From positions 1,178,001-1,242,000 of the forward strand of contig NZ_CP049253.1 of assembly GCF_011046975.1 (NCBI RefSeq): a stretch of DNA of 64,000 nucleotides, written 5' to 3'. The stretch is from Microbacterium amylolyticum. Its GTDB lineage: Bacteria; Actinomycetota; Actinomycetes; Actinomycetales; Microbacteriaceae. The notes under the pieces are model-generated. The model was not told where the DNA came from, ran no database searches, and was given only the letters and a program-made list of their open reading frames with translations. Positions 26,290 to 35,376 of this stretch are shown one piece after another; positions within the stretch are counted from its first letter, which is position 1; every line of letters starts with the position of its first letter. The position numbers were made by a program, and so were the translations under genes.

Positions 26290-26994
26290 ACGACCGCTCA
26301 GATGTACGGCAACGAACAGGGCGTGGGCGACGCGCTGAAGGCCTCCGGCCTGGCGCGCGAGGACGTGTTCATCACGAGCAAGCTCAACAATGGCAAGCAC
26401 CGCCGCGATGACGCATTGCGCGCGGCGGAAGAGAGCGTGGCCAGGCTCGGCGTAGACAGCATGGACCTGTTCCTCATCCACTGGCCGCTGCCAACGATCG
26501 ACGTGGATTATCTCGAAACCTGGAAGGCCATGATCGAGATCCGCGACAGCGGTCTGGCCCGGTCGATCGGTGTCTCCAACTTCCAGGTGCCGCATCTGAA
26601 GCGCATCATCGACGAAACGGGTGTCACACCCGCCGTGAACCAGATCGAGGTACACGCGTACCTCACCAATGAGACGGTGCGCGCCGCTGGCGAGGCGGCC
26701 GGCATCGCGACGGAGGCCTGGTCGCCCATCGCCCAGGGCGCCGTTCTGAGCGATCCGGTGATCACCGACATCGCCGAGCGCGTACAGCGGACAACAGCGC
26801 AGGTCACCCTCCGCTGGCACATTCAGCGCGGCGACATCGTGTTCCCGAAATCGGTTACCCGCTCGCGTGTTGAAGAGAACTTCCGGCTGTTCGACTTCGA
26901 GCTGACAGACGAGGACATTCTGCGCATTTCCTCGCTGAACCAGAACCGCCGCACGGGCCCCGACCCCGACGTGTTCGACTTCATTCCGGCGTAA
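26290..26994 (+). pseudogene. Aldo/keto reductase lacking its N-terminus
   Basis: Homology starts abruptly inside the catalytic motif: TTAQMYGNEQGVGDAL replaces the usual 'R-x-I-D-T-A-x-x-Y-G-N-E'. The catalytic Tyr, Lys (VFITSKLNN) and His (FLIHWPLP) remain, as do ARSIGVSNFQ and the NADP-binding end IVFPKSVTRSRVEENF, but the first two strands and the catalytic Asp are missing. The barrel cannot close, so a loss-of-function remnant is likely even though ATG 26302 keeps a 230-codon frame. Family members of this branch are 2,5-diketogluconate reductase-like. Confidence 0.8.
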
Positions 26995-27007
26995 CCCCGG
27001 GATACGA

Positions 27008-27052
27008 GAAATCACCCGGTCGACCCTCGTGCGAGGGCGACCGGGTGATTTC
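27008..27052. terminator. Bidirectional terminator
   Basis: 15-bp perfect stem GAAATCACCCGGTCG / CGACCGGGTGATTTC, with a further CCCTCG/CGAGGG pairing inside. It lies between the convergent aldo-keto reductase remnant and chrA. Confidence 0.9.
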
Positions 27053-27066
27053 GTGCGATGACAGCG

Positions 27067-28290
27067 TCAGAGCAGAACGCCTCCGACAAGAGCCGCCCCG
27101 ATCACCACAGCCCAGGCGGGTGCCTTCCACGATTGCAGCGCAACAAAGGCAACCGCCGCAACGGACAACGTTCCCACGCCCGTCACTCCCTGTGTGAAAA
27201 CGGGGGTGTACAGGGCGGCGGCAAGAATCCCCACGACGCCCGCGTTGACACCGGCGAGCGCCCGCCGGGCGTGACGTGCCTGGCGCAACTTCTCCCAGAA
27301 CGGCAGCGCTCCGGCAACGAGCAGCGCCGACGGCAGGAAGATGGCGACCAGAGCAATCGTCGCCCCCGCGATGCCGGTAGGTCCCGACGTTGTCACGGCG
27401 CCGAGATACGCCGCGAAGGTGAAAAGCGGCCCGGGAACGGCCTGTGCCGCACCGTATCCGGCCAGGAAGGCGTCGTGATCGACGATCCCCGTCTGTACCG
27501 TTTCGGCCTCCAGCAATGGCAGCACCACGTGCCCGCCGCCGAAGACCAGGGCGCCCGCGCGGTAGAAGATGTCGGCAAGGCGCAGCGCGTCGTTCCCTGT
27601 TGCGGCGGCGAGCGCGGGCAGCGCGACGAGCAGAAGCCCGAACAGCGCCAAACAGGCGACGGCCACACCGCGAGGGATCTGCACGCGTAGCCGGTCCTCA
27701 CCGTCCGCGGAGGTTTCGTCCGGGCGCACGAATACCCATCCGGCGATGCCCGCTGCAACGATCACCATCACCTGCGCCCAGACGCCGGCCGTGAGCAGAA
27801 CGATCACGAGCGCGGCAACGGCGATGGTTGCGCGGCGAGCATCGGGCGTGAGAGTTTTCGCCATGCCCAGAACGGCATGCGCAACGACGGCCACCGCGGC
27901 GGCTTTCAGCCCGGTTAGCCACCCCGTTCCCACCGCATCGCCGAAGGCCGCGACGCCGAAGGCAAAGCCCACGAGGAGAACGGCGGACGGAAGCGTGAAC
28001 GCCAGCCACGCGGCCAGCATCCCGAGAGGCCCCGCACGGTGCAGACCGATCGCCATCCCGACCTGGCTCGACGCCGGCCCCGGAAGAAACTGGCACAGTG
28101 CCACGAGATCCGCGTACGCACGATCCGTCAGCCACTTCTTCTTATGCACAAAGGCCTCGCGAAAGAACCCGAGGTGTGCGACCGGGCCACCAAACGACGT
28201 CACCCCCAGGCGCAGAAACGTCCAGAACACCTCGAAGGGGTTTCCATCGCGGCGAGCTGTCTGCGGAGGATCGACGCTTGTCACGGTCAC
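27067..28290 (-). CDS. chrA: ChrA-type chromate efflux transporter (two-domain)
   Basis: 407 aa, long-chain ChrA with two homologous CHR domains. Domain 1 has TFLRLGVTSFGGPVAHLG (about 25-42) and FLPGPASSQVGMAIG (about 68-82); domain 2 has YRAGALVFGGGHVVLPLLE (about 242-260) and AAQAVPGPLFTFAAYLG (about 278-294). About ten membrane segments. Confers chromate efflux in characterised members. No chromate regulator adjoins it. Confidence 0.93.
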   Translation of the reverse strand: MTVTSVDPPQTARRDGNPFEVFWTFLRLGVTSFGGPVAHLGFFREAFVHKKKWLTDRAYADLVALCQFLPGPASSQVGMAIGLHRAGPLGMLAAWLAFTLPSAVLLVGFAFGVAAFGDAVGTGWLTGLKAAAVAVVAHAVLGMAKTLTPDARRATIAVAALVIVLLTAGVWAQVMVIVAAGIAGWVFVRPDETSADGEDRLRVQIPRGVAVACLALFGLLLVALPALAAATGNDALRLADIFYRAGALVFGGGHVVLPLLEAETVQTGIVDHDAFLAGYGAAQAVPGPLFTFAAYLGAVTTSGPTGIAGATIALVAIFLPSALLVAGALPFWEKLRQARHARRALAGVNAGVVGILAAALYTPVFTQGVTGVGTLSVAAVAFVALQSWKAPAWAVVIGAALVGGVLL

Positions 28291-28409
28291 CAGTCTGGTG
28301 TACGGCCCCGACCTCCGCAGAACCTGGTCTGGTGAACGTCTGGAGAACGAGGAGCCGCCCGGGCACGGCTAGCTTCGCGATCCCGCGCTGTCAACCCGAT
28401 CGACACGGC

Positions 28410-28589
28410 TTGGGGGTCGCTGTTGTTGCGCGCATCTCGGCGGCCGAAGCCCTCGCTCGCGCCGCCGTTCTTACCGACGCACGTGTTCTCATCGAGGAGG
28501 AGGACGCCGAATCAGAGGATGAGCCGCGCGAGGCTCGTCCCGTCACGGAACCGACCGCATTGTTGCGGTGGCCCGACGAGACCGTGTAA
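28410..28589 (+). CDS. Possible small hypothetical protein
   Basis: A TTG at 28410 gives 59 aa: LGVAVVARISAAEALARAAV, then an acidic stretch (LIEEEDAESEDEPRE) and LLRWPDETV. Codon choice is GC-rich at third positions, but there is no clear ribosome site and I recognise no family. Could equally be a non-coding gap between chrA and tRNA-Ala. Confidence 0.3.
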   Translation: MGVAVVARISAAEALARAAVLTDARVLIEEEDAESEDEPREARPVTEPTALLRWPDETV

Positions 28590-28630
28590 GTCCGCGCAAC
28601 GAAGCTCTGGTGAGGTGCGCCGGAGAAAAT

Positions 28631-28662
28631 GAGAAGGCCTCCGCCGAAGCGGAGGCCTTCTC
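28631..28662 (-). terminator. Terminator downstream of tRNA-Ala
   Basis: 13-bp perfect stem GAGAAGGCCTCCG / CGGAGGCCTTCTC with a 6-nt loop, 20 nt beyond the 3' end of the tRNA. Confidence 0.85.
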
Positions 28663-28681
28663 ATACTGTCTCAACACAGTG

Positions 28682-28754
28682 TGGACCCAGGGAGACTCGA
28701 ACTCCCGACCTTCTCATTGCGAACGAGACGCGCTACCACCTGCGCCATGGGCCC
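28682..28754 (-). tRNA. tRNA-Ala (anticodon CGC)
   Basis: 73-nt cloverleaf: acceptor GGGCCCA / TGGGTCC with the alanine identity pair G3-U70, D stem GCGC, anticodon stem TCTCG/TGAGA around loop TTCGCAA (anticodon CGC), T arm GGGAG-TTCGAGT-CTCCC, discriminator A. The CCA end is not encoded. Confidence 0.95.
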
Positions 28755-28805
28755 TCACAACCTGGACGACTTTACCAGAGCCGAATACGGCCTCAAAACC
28801 GCCGA

Positions 28806-29729
28806 TCAGCCGGCGGCGCGTCGAGCGATGAGCCCGCGTACGTGGGCTTCGATCTCGGCGTCGTCGACGTGCCCCATGCGTGCGAAGCGGCTGGTTTCGT
28901 TGGCGACGGACGCGACCTGCTCCGCCTCGATGCGAGCCCTGGCGGCCTCTTCGCGCGCGACCTGACGCATCTGCTCCTGCGCCGTTGCGGCGCGCACCTC
29001 TTCGGCGGCGCGCGAACCTGCTGTCGCCGTGAGAGGTGCGGGAAGCGTTCGGGGAACCCATCCGCGGTCCTCGGGGTTGAGGAGCTGCGACTGCCCACGA
29101 CGGGCCGGCTGTTCCGCGACGCTCAGCGCAGCAACACGCGCACGGGCGTTTGCCGCGACACCCGCCATGCGTCGCAACACCGCGCTTCCCAGAGCGACCG
29201 CGACCACACCGCCGACGAGCCACTGCCATGTTCCGACCGCGGCTATCTGCCAGACGCCAATCACCAAGGCCGTCAGACCAAGGGTCACAAGCGTTGTCGC
29301 CACGAGACGCACCCGTCGACGAGCACGCGCCTGCACAGCCCGGGGATCGGCTCGCAGTGCCGCAAGGCGCCGGCGCTCTTCTTCAACGGCGATCGCGCGC
29401 TCGAGGCGCGTGGCCTCGACCTGCTGCTTCTTCCGTTCGAGCGCAAGCTTGTCGCTCTCGACCCGCAAACGATCGTCCTCCGCCTGCAGTTTCTTGACGA
29501 GGCGGTGCTGTTTCGCCGCGTCTCGCCGCGACAGCTCGACGCGGACTTCGTCCGGCATCTCGCTGGTCTCGGCAAGAACGCGCAGTGCCTGGTTGAGGCG
29601 AGCGGCGTTGCGCTCAGCAGCGTTATACCGAGCCTTCATCTGCCAGGACGGCACAAGATAGGCAAGCCAGAGCACGGCAACCACCAGAACGATCGCTCCC
29701 CCGCCAAGTACCGGCCCACCCATGTTCAC
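28806..29729 (-). CDS. Membrane protein with coiled coil, SepX-like N-terminus
   Basis: 307 aa. One N-terminal transmembrane segment (GGGAIVLVVAVLWLAYLVPSW, about 9-29) with the 'WLxYLVPxW' pattern seen in actinobacterial SepX/GLP-type division membrane proteins, a charged coiled coil (about 40-125), then two closely spaced membrane segments (about 145-190) and an Ala/Arg/Glu-rich tail. The similarity to SepX is limited to the first helix, so the role is uncertain. Confidence 0.65.
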   Translation of the reverse strand: MNMGGPVLGGGAIVLVVAVLWLAYLVPSWQMKARYNAAERNAARLNQALRVLAETSEMPDEVRVELSRRDAAKQHRLVKKLQAEDDRLRVESDKLALERKKQQVEATRLERAIAVEEERRRLAALRADPRAVQARARRRVRLVATTLVTLGLTALVIGVWQIAAVGTWQWLVGGVVAVALGSAVLRRMAGVAANARARVAALSVAEQPARRGQSQLLNPEDRGWVPRTLPAPLTATAGSRAAEEVRAATAQEQMRQVAREEAARARIEAEQVASVANETSRFARMGHVDDAEIEAHVRGLIARRAAG

Positions 29730-29799
29730 TACGCTATGCGACCCAGGCGAGACTGACGCGCGACACGCGCGCCGCGCGTCGCCTCACGGCTCTTCGGAC

Positions 29800-30438
29800 T
29801 CATCCGGCAAGGAACGACAGGCTCCAGCCGGAGCCGTCGCGTCGGTAACGCGCTCGCCGACTCGGACCTGCTCCTGACCCCTCCCAAAACAGCACATCAG
29901 AAGGGATGAGGGCGTACCCCGCCCACCCCTCGGGCTGAGGGGGATTCGGCTGAGACCGGTCGACGTCCGCGAATGCCGCTTCCCGCTCGACCCGCGGACG
30001 CGCCGCCATCTCGTCTGTGTTGAGCGACGCCAACAGACGGAGGTAGCGGTTGCGCCTTGCGAAGGCCGCGGCGGCTTCGGCTTCCGAGCTCGGAACAACT
30101 CGTCCGCGCAGGACAACTTGTCGAGCGAGCTCTTCCCACCGCACGACGATCGCACCGACGGGATTCACGCGAATCTGGATCGCCTTGCGACTCGATGCTT
30201 CCGTGTGAAACGTCACGCGATCGTCATAGTGCCCCGACAGGAGCAGCGTCCGAGCATCCGGAAGGCCGTTCTCATCGACCGTCGCCAGTGTGCACACCGG
30301 CCGATTCGGATCTTCGTTTTCCGGAAGCCAGTCGGCAAGGAGGGGGAACGGGTCGTGCGGCACTCGACCGTCTTGAACAGGGCGCTCGAGCGTTTTCGGC
30401 GGCACGTTGCCGGGCGCACCCGATGTCTCGCGGCTCAT
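29800..30438 (-). CDS. PNPOx/PdxH-type flavin oxidase
   Basis: 212 aa FMN split barrel. VCTLATVDENGLPDARTLLL (about 48-67) and SSRKAIQIRVNPVGAIVVRWEELARQVVL (about 82-110) match pyridoxine phosphate oxidase. The family's C-terminal substrate motif 'W-x-x-x-R-L-x-P' is replaced by WSLSFLAG, so true PdxH activity is doubtful. Last gene of the catabolic operon; ATG overlaps the creatininase-type stop by 4 nt, so it probably serves that pathway, perhaps as a flavin-dependent oxidase or reductase. Confidence 0.75.
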   Translation of the reverse strand: MSRETSGAPGNVPPKTLERPVQDGRVPHDPFPLLADWLPENEDPNRPVCTLATVDENGLPDARTLLLSGHYDDRVTFHTEASSRKAIQIRVNPVGAIVVRWEELARQVVLRGRVVPSSEAEAAAAFARRNRYLRLLASLNTDEMAARPRVEREAAFADVDRSQPNPPQPEGWAGYALIPSDVLFWEGSGAGPSRRARYRRDGSGWSLSFLAG

Positions 30439-31214
30439 GCGGCGTGCCGGAATCGTGCGATCTCGCGGAGAGCCTGTGCGACGAAGGATGTTCCCTCCTC
30501 GACCAGTTGTTCACCGTATTCGGCGGTGGCACCCGTTGCGTCGCCGATCACGCCGATGTTCCCGAAGTCATCAGCCGTCCAACCGAAGCTCACCGGGAAC
30601 CCGTTAAATCCGATGGTGTCGAACCCTGCCAGGTGTTCGGGCACGTTTCTAACGGCACGACGCATATCGACGAGATCCGGACGCAACGCGAGCATGACGC
30701 TCGTTTCGGAATGCCCCGCGTGAATCCCCATCCCACGTTCATCCGGGTCACTTCCTTCACCAGAGGCTGCTCGCTGTGTTCCGGTCCCCATGGAAAAAGT
30801 CCGCAGGCCGAACCGGCGACGGATTTCCCGGTTGACGACTTGCAAGAGCGCAGAGTTTCCCCCATGGCCGTTTACAAAGACAAGAGTCTTCGCCCTCGTT
30901 GCCGCGACCGATCTCCCCACGTCCACGAGCGTGTTCCAGATCGTCGCCGCTTCCATCCAAATGGTTCCGGCGAAGGCGTGGTGCTCATCACTCTTGCTCG
31001 CCGTGATCGGAGGTAGCAGCCACGCATCCACTCCCGCCGCAACGGCGCGCTCGACCGCACGTGCGCTGATCATCTCGGGGATCACGAGGTCCGTATTGAG
31101 CGGCAGATGGGGCCCGTGCTGCTCCAGCGCGCCAACGGGTTGGACGATGATGGACGACTCCGTCAGCATTTCGGCGACAACAGGCTGCGGCGAATCGGTC
31201 AGCATTCTGCTCAT
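30435..31214 (-). CDS. Creatininase-family amidohydrolase
   Basis: 259 aa from ATG 31214. Metal ligands are present: VGALEQHGPHLPLNTDLVIPE (Glu, His, Asp; about 27-47), VNGHGGNSALL (His; about 116-126) and GIHAGHSETSVML (His and Glu; about 163-175). The family includes creatinine amidohydrolase and the FAPy deformylase ArfB, all hydrolysing cyclic or formyl amides. Translationally coupled on both sides by 4-nt overlaps (FAD oxidase upstream, PNPOx-type downstream). Confidence 0.85.
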   Translation of the reverse strand: MSRMLTDSPQPVVAEMLTESSIIVQPVGALEQHGPHLPLNTDLVIPEMISARAVERAVAAGVDAWLLPPITASKSDEHHAFAGTIWMEAATIWNTLVDVGRSVAATRAKTLVFVNGHGGNSALLQVVNREIRRRFGLRTFSMGTGTQRAASGEGSDPDERGMGIHAGHSETSVMLALRPDLVDMRRAVRNVPEHLAGFDTIGFNGFPVSFGWTADDFGNIGVIGDATGATAEYGEQLVEEGTSFVAQALREIARFRHAA

Positions 31215-32545
31215 CGAATGGAGCCCTTCTGCGCCCCCGAATACGCCGGGTTGAGTTTGCCCGGGTTCAGCAGCCCCCCGGGATCCGTTCTGGCTGCCCG
31301 TTCGACGGTACGAGCTATCTCGAAATCGACGTTCCACTGGTGGCAGTTATGCACTCGAACACCGATCGCGGTCAATCGGCGAATGGCATCGTCGATGCAT
31401 TCCGGCCCGGTGTACTCCGCAGCAAGCATGCCGATCGGAACGGTGTGTCCCGCTTCAACGTGCAGCAGGCCGTCACCGATCGTCGCGTGTACGAGGTCGA
31501 GGTCATCGACAAGGAGATCCCCGCCGACCTCGAGGTGGTAGTAAAAGCCGGGGCGCGATTTCTGCAGCCACTCAATGGGGTGGTTGTAGCTCAGCATCGA
31601 CATCTTCGCGACAGCCTGGGAACCACGACGGATGTCTTCGATCCGCCCTCCGGCTTGTTCGATCATTGTTCGCGCCGTTTCGAGTGTGTCCGGGTGCAGG
31701 ATCGCTCGCAGGCTGGAACGCCCTTCTGGAATCGCGGGATCGTCGGGCAGGGCCTCAGAAACTGTCACCGTGTCGGCCGACACCAGCCGCGGAGCGGGAC
31801 GCAGGTTTCCGATGTCTCGAAGCACAGAGACAGATCCATCGACATCAGGGAACGACGCATAGAGAGCCCGCCACGTGACCAGTGGTTCGGTTCTGACGGT
31901 GGCGCGCGCGATGATGCCCGCGGTGCCGTAGTTGTGCACGTACACCTGTGCTTCTTCGCCTTCGACATGGACAAGGCCCGCCCCATCCGCGTGCACAACG
32001 TCAAGCGCCGCGACGAAGCCCTCGTGATTCGCGCCGTGTTCGATTGTTCCCGTACCGCCGGATCCGCCGGACAGGAAACCACCGATAGACGAGTTCATCG
32101 TGGACGGGTACATCCACAGCTCGCGGCCGTGCTCGCTCGCAGCCTGTTCGAGCTGAGCCATGGACGCACCAGCGTCCGCGGTGATTGTCTCCTCACCGAC
32201 TTCGACGATCGTGCGTGCACGTGACATGTCGAGAACGAGTCCTCCGGAGAGTGGAATCGCCTGACCGTAATTTCCGGTTCCTTTGCCGCGAGGAGTCACC
32301 GGAATGCCTTTGGCTACTGCCGCGCGCACAACGTCGGCAATCTGTTCAGCGCTCGTCGGAAATGCGACGATCTCAGCGACTCCCAGCGGCAGCTGTTCAC
32401 TGATCAGCGGAGACATGCGCGCACCGTCCACAGATGCGCGCTCGAGCATCCTCCCGTCGGTCGAAACGTTACGGGGACCCAGCAGGTCGACCAATTCCTC
32501 CGCGAGACTCGCTACAGCGTTCACAGCGGTCTGCACCGTCGTCAT
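31211..32545 (-). CDS. VAO/GlcD-type FAD-linked oxidase
   Basis: 444 aa. The FAD-binding PP-loop is PRGKGTGNYGQAIPLSGG (about 84-101), followed by ITADAGASMAQLEQAA and SSIGGFLSGGSGGTG (about 151-165); the C-terminal end GGLLNPGKLNP is the glycolate oxidase/D-lactate dehydrogenase signature. Oxidises a hydroxy or amine carbon of the imported compound (inference from operon). Overlaps its neighbours by 4 nt on both sides. Confidence 0.85.
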   Translation of the reverse strand: MTTVQTAVNAVASLAEELVDLLGPRNVSTDGRMLERASVDGARMSPLISEQLPLGVAEIVAFPTSAEQIADVVRAAVAKGIPVTPRGKGTGNYGQAIPLSGGLVLDMSRARTIVEVGEETITADAGASMAQLEQAASEHGRELWMYPSTMNSSIGGFLSGGSGGTGTIEHGANHEGFVAALDVVHADGAGLVHVEGEEAQVYVHNYGTAGIIARATVRTEPLVTWRALYASFPDVDGSVSVLRDIGNLRPAPRLVSADTVTVSEALPDDPAIPEGRSSLRAILHPDTLETARTMIEQAGGRIEDIRRGSQAVAKMSMLSYNHPIEWLQKSRPGFYYHLEVGGDLLVDDLDLVHATIGDGLLHVEAGHTVPIGMLAAEYTGPECIDDAIRRLTAIGVRVHNCHQWNVDFEIARTVERAARTDPGGLLNPGKLNPAYSGAQKGSIR

Positions 32546-33720
32546 TCGCTCAGGCCAATCGATGTGTCGAGGAACTGGTTCGTGTAGATGTCCTCCGGTG
32601 TAAGGTCCGGGTCGACGTCTGCCGCGATACTGCTGAACAGCTCCATTCCCGTCGCGAAGAAGTCGGCGACGCGATCGGGGTCAAAGTCTCCGATGTATCC
32701 GTTGTCGCCGTTGGAGACGAGCCCTTCGGAGATCATCGTCTGAACGGCATAGTCAGCAATTTCCTGCGAATAGGTCCACCCGGTGTCGTACGCGTCGACA
32801 AGTTCCAGGATCAGATCGATCGTTGAGCTGGGGTCATCGAAGAAGTCGACCTCAGCCTGCTGCAGAATGGGCACCATCTGTTCGAGACATGGCGACATTT
32901 CCTCGAGGCGGTCCGCCCGAACGGAAAGCGCGGAACCGTAGATGTTCCATCCCGCGGAGTCAATCAGAGCATAGGAGACGGGCTTCCCCCACTCGGCTAC
33001 CTCGTTCTCATAGATGTACGGCTCCGCCGATGCGAACCCCTGCTGTGCGGACAGGCCGTTCTCGGCCACAAAGGAAGCCGGGGTGCCGTCGTAGCCACCA
33101 TCGACGATCGAATCGGGCACGATCCCAGCCGCAATGAGGTACTCCATGTACGCGGCGCCTCCGAAGTACCGCCATGCTCCGCCGGATTCTTCGAGAGCTG
33201 AAGCGAGGTCTTCGATCGTCTCAACGTCTGGGTATGTCTCCGGGTCCCACATGACCATCTGAGGGTTGACGTCCAACTGCGCCATCACACCGACGGCCGG
33301 CGTCGTCGCGGAGCTGGAAATCGCCGCATCCGAATGCACATACCCGAGATCGATGTCGCTTTCCTGGTACATGAGCGCCTGCACGGAGCTGTAGCCGACG
33401 GCGGGGCCGCCCGCTCGCACCTCGAACGTGATCCCGGTGAACTCCTCGTTGACGAACAAAGGAGACGACACCGACTTTTGCGCCGCGTCGATCGTGTAGT
33501 GCTCGTTGTCGATCAGTTCGAGAACGTGGCCGTGTTCGGCCTGTGGGTTCCAGTCCGTCTGCACGACGAACGTCGCGGGGCACACGTCGGACAGGTCGAG
33601 GGGTCCGATGTCAAAGCCGGCTGCGGTGTCCGCCGTCGTGTCGGCAGCGCAACTCGCGGCGAGCAGCGCCGCGGCGCCAACGACGGAGAGGGAGGCGATG
33701 GAGCGTCGAGTGGTGTTCAT
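32542..33720 (-). CDS. ABC transporter substrate-binding lipoprotein (NMT1/THI5-like)
   Basis: 392 aa. Lipoprotein signal with lipobox AASC (cysteine about residue 24). The mature part has the type-II binding-protein plan of the NMT1/THI5/SsuA group: TFVVQTDWNPQAEHGHVLEL near the start, DIDLGYVHSDAAI and a domain with GIVPDSIVDGGYDGTPASF. Such proteins bind thiamine pyrimidine precursors, sulfonates or small heterocycles. Gene order is unusual: it lies downstream of the ATPase and permease. Confidence 0.85.
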   Translation of the reverse strand: MNTTRRSIASLSVVGAAALLAASCAADTTADTAAGFDIGPLDLSDVCPATFVVQTDWNPQAEHGHVLELIDNEHYTIDAAQKSVSSPLFVNEEFTGITFEVRAGGPAVGYSSVQALMYQESDIDLGYVHSDAAISSSATTPAVGVMAQLDVNPQMVMWDPETYPDVETIEDLASALEESGGAWRYFGGAAYMEYLIAAGIVPDSIVDGGYDGTPASFVAENGLSAQQGFASAEPYIYENEVAEWGKPVSYALIDSAGWNIYGSALSVRADRLEEMSPCLEQMVPILQQAEVDFFDDPSSTIDLILELVDAYDTGWTYSQEIADYAVQTMISEGLVSNGDNGYIGDFDPDRVADFFATGMELFSSIAADVDPDLTPEDIYTNQFLDTSIGLSE

Positions 33721-33745
33721 CAGGTGTTCCTTCTCTCAGGGTGAA

Positions 33746-34609
33746 TCAGGCTTTTGTTGCGTCGTACCAGCGGCCAACGGCAAGCTTCGACAGCAGACCG
33801 AAAGCGAGGAAGATCACAACGCCGAGGAGCGCTGCGACCAAAACGGATGCGTACAGCTGCGGCGCGAGGAGTCGGGAGGTGTAGGTGCTCATCAAAGAGC
33901 CCAGTCCTGGCGTGCCACGCCGGAAGAAGAAGTCGCCGACGATCGCGCCGACAACGGCCAAACCGGCGGAGGTCCGCAGGCCGATAAAAACAGACGGAAG
34001 GGCCGTGGGAACCTGAAGCTTCCAGAGCGTGGTCCATCGGTTAACGCGTTTGAGCTGGAAAAGCTCACGCTGGGATTTCTCCACGGATTGCAGCCCGAAA
34101 AGGGTGTTCGACACCATCGGAAACAGCGCGATTAAAACGCAGACGATCACGCGTGCGGGTAGTCCGTAACCGAACCAGAATCCGATCAGTGGCACGAGGG
34201 CCAGAATCGGAATGCACTGCAAGATCACGGCGTAGGGATAGAGGGATCGCTCAATCCACTTCGCCTGGAGCATGACGATCGCCCACGAGACGCCCAGCGC
34301 CACCGCGATCGCGAGGCCGATGAACGCCACGAGGGTCGTCTGTCCGAGCGCCCTCAGAATTTCCGGGAGCACGCTGGGGTGAAACAGTCCCTCGGTAAAA
34401 ATGCGATACGGAGCGGGCAGAAGAAAGCTCCTGTCGCCGAGCAGCGCGCTCGCAATCGACCACACGGCGATGATCGCGACGAAAACGATGAGCGGGGGCC
34501 AGAACGTGCTGGCCGAACGATGCCGAGTTTCGCGCCGGGTCACAGCCGGATGCGTTCGCGGTTTCTCCGTGCGTGCCGCCGGTGCGGGCGGGGCGGCTAC
34601 CTGGGTCAT
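33746..34609 (-). CDS. ABC transporter permease (SsuC/ThiX type)
   Basis: 287 aa with about six membrane helices. The EAA-loop region that contacts the ATPase reads TLFGLQSVEKSQRELFQLKR (about 185-204), and the BPD inner-membrane family stretch ALPSVFIGLRTSAGLAVVGAI follows. The ATG forms an ATGA overlap with the ATPase stop; 25 nt separate it from the binding-protein gene. Confidence 0.9.
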   Translation of the reverse strand: MTQVAAPPAPAARTEKPRTHPAVTRRETRHRSASTFWPPLIVFVAIIAVWSIASALLGDRSFLLPAPYRIFTEGLFHPSVLPEILRALGQTTLVAFIGLAIAVALGVSWAIVMLQAKWIERSLYPYAVILQCIPILALVPLIGFWFGYGLPARVIVCVLIALFPMVSNTLFGLQSVEKSQRELFQLKRVNRWTTLWKLQVPTALPSVFIGLRTSAGLAVVGAIVGDFFFRRGTPGLGSLMSTYTSRLLAPQLYASVLVAALLGVVIFLAFGLLSKLAVGRWYDATKA

Positions 34610-35376
34610 GTGTGAGCCTCCTTGAGTGCATGTGACACCCGCCCAACCAGTTCGCCGAACTCCGCGGTAAAGCGGACATCTGGATCGCGGGGCATTTCGA
34701 ACGGAATCTCAACGGTGTCGACGATGCGCCCGGGACGACCAGACATGACGACGACGCGGGTCGAAAGATAAACGGCCTCTGCGACCGAGTGGGTGATGAA
34801 CAGCCCGGCGAAACCCCGCGCGACAAACAGCTTGAGGAGTTCATCATTCAAACGCTGTCGGGTGATTTCATCCAACGCACCGAAGGGCTCATCAAAGAGG
34901 AAGAGATCGGGTTCAAGCGTGAGGGAACGGGCAAGCGACGCGCGCATCTTCATGCCGCCGGACAATTGGCGTGGCATGGCCTGTTCGAATCCGGAGAGAC
35001 CGACGAGATCGATCGCGTTCTGCGCCATGACCTCGCGCTGGTGAGCGCGAGCTCCGTCCAGCTCGGCCAGCAGTTCAACGTTCTTACGGACAGTGCGCCA
35101 CGGCAACAGCGTTGCATCCTGAAACACGAAGCCGATTCGATCTGTGAACGTTGTGCACTCGCCCTCGGTGTTGTTTTCGAGCCCTGCCGCAATGCGAAGA
35201 AGTGTCGATTTTCCGCAGCCAGAGGGGCCGACAACAGTCACGAGCTCTCCTCGGCGCACACGAATGTCGATGTTTTCGAGGGCAACGGTTCCGCCGTCAT
35301 ATGTCATGCCGACATCGCGGAATTCGGCGATCACATCGCCGTTTCGCTCCGCCGTATTTGCCGGGTTTCTGGTCAC
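34606..35376 (-). CDS. ABC transporter ATP-binding protein (SsuB/ThiZ type)
   Basis: 256 aa. Walker A VGPSGCGKSTLL (about 50-61), Q-loop FVFQDATLLPW (about 88-98), signature LSGGMKMR (about 143-150), Walker B LFLFDEPFGALDEITR (about 162-177) and the H-switch ITHSVAEAV. Closest in pattern to nitrate/sulfonate/THI5-type importers. GTG start overlaps the amidohydrolase stop by 4 nt. Confidence 0.93.
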   Translation of the reverse strand: MTRNPANTAERNGDVIAEFRDVGMTYDGGTVALENIDIRVRRGELVTVVGPSGCGKSTLLRIAAGLENNTEGECTTFTDRIGFVFQDATLLPWRTVRKNVELLAELDGARAHQREVMAQNAIDLVGLSGFEQAMPRQLSGGMKMRASLARSLTLEPDLFLFDEPFGALDEITRQRLNDELLKLFVARGFAGLFITHSVAEAVYLSTRVVVMSGRPGRIVDTVEIPFEMPRDPDVRFTAEFGELVGRVSHALKEAHT

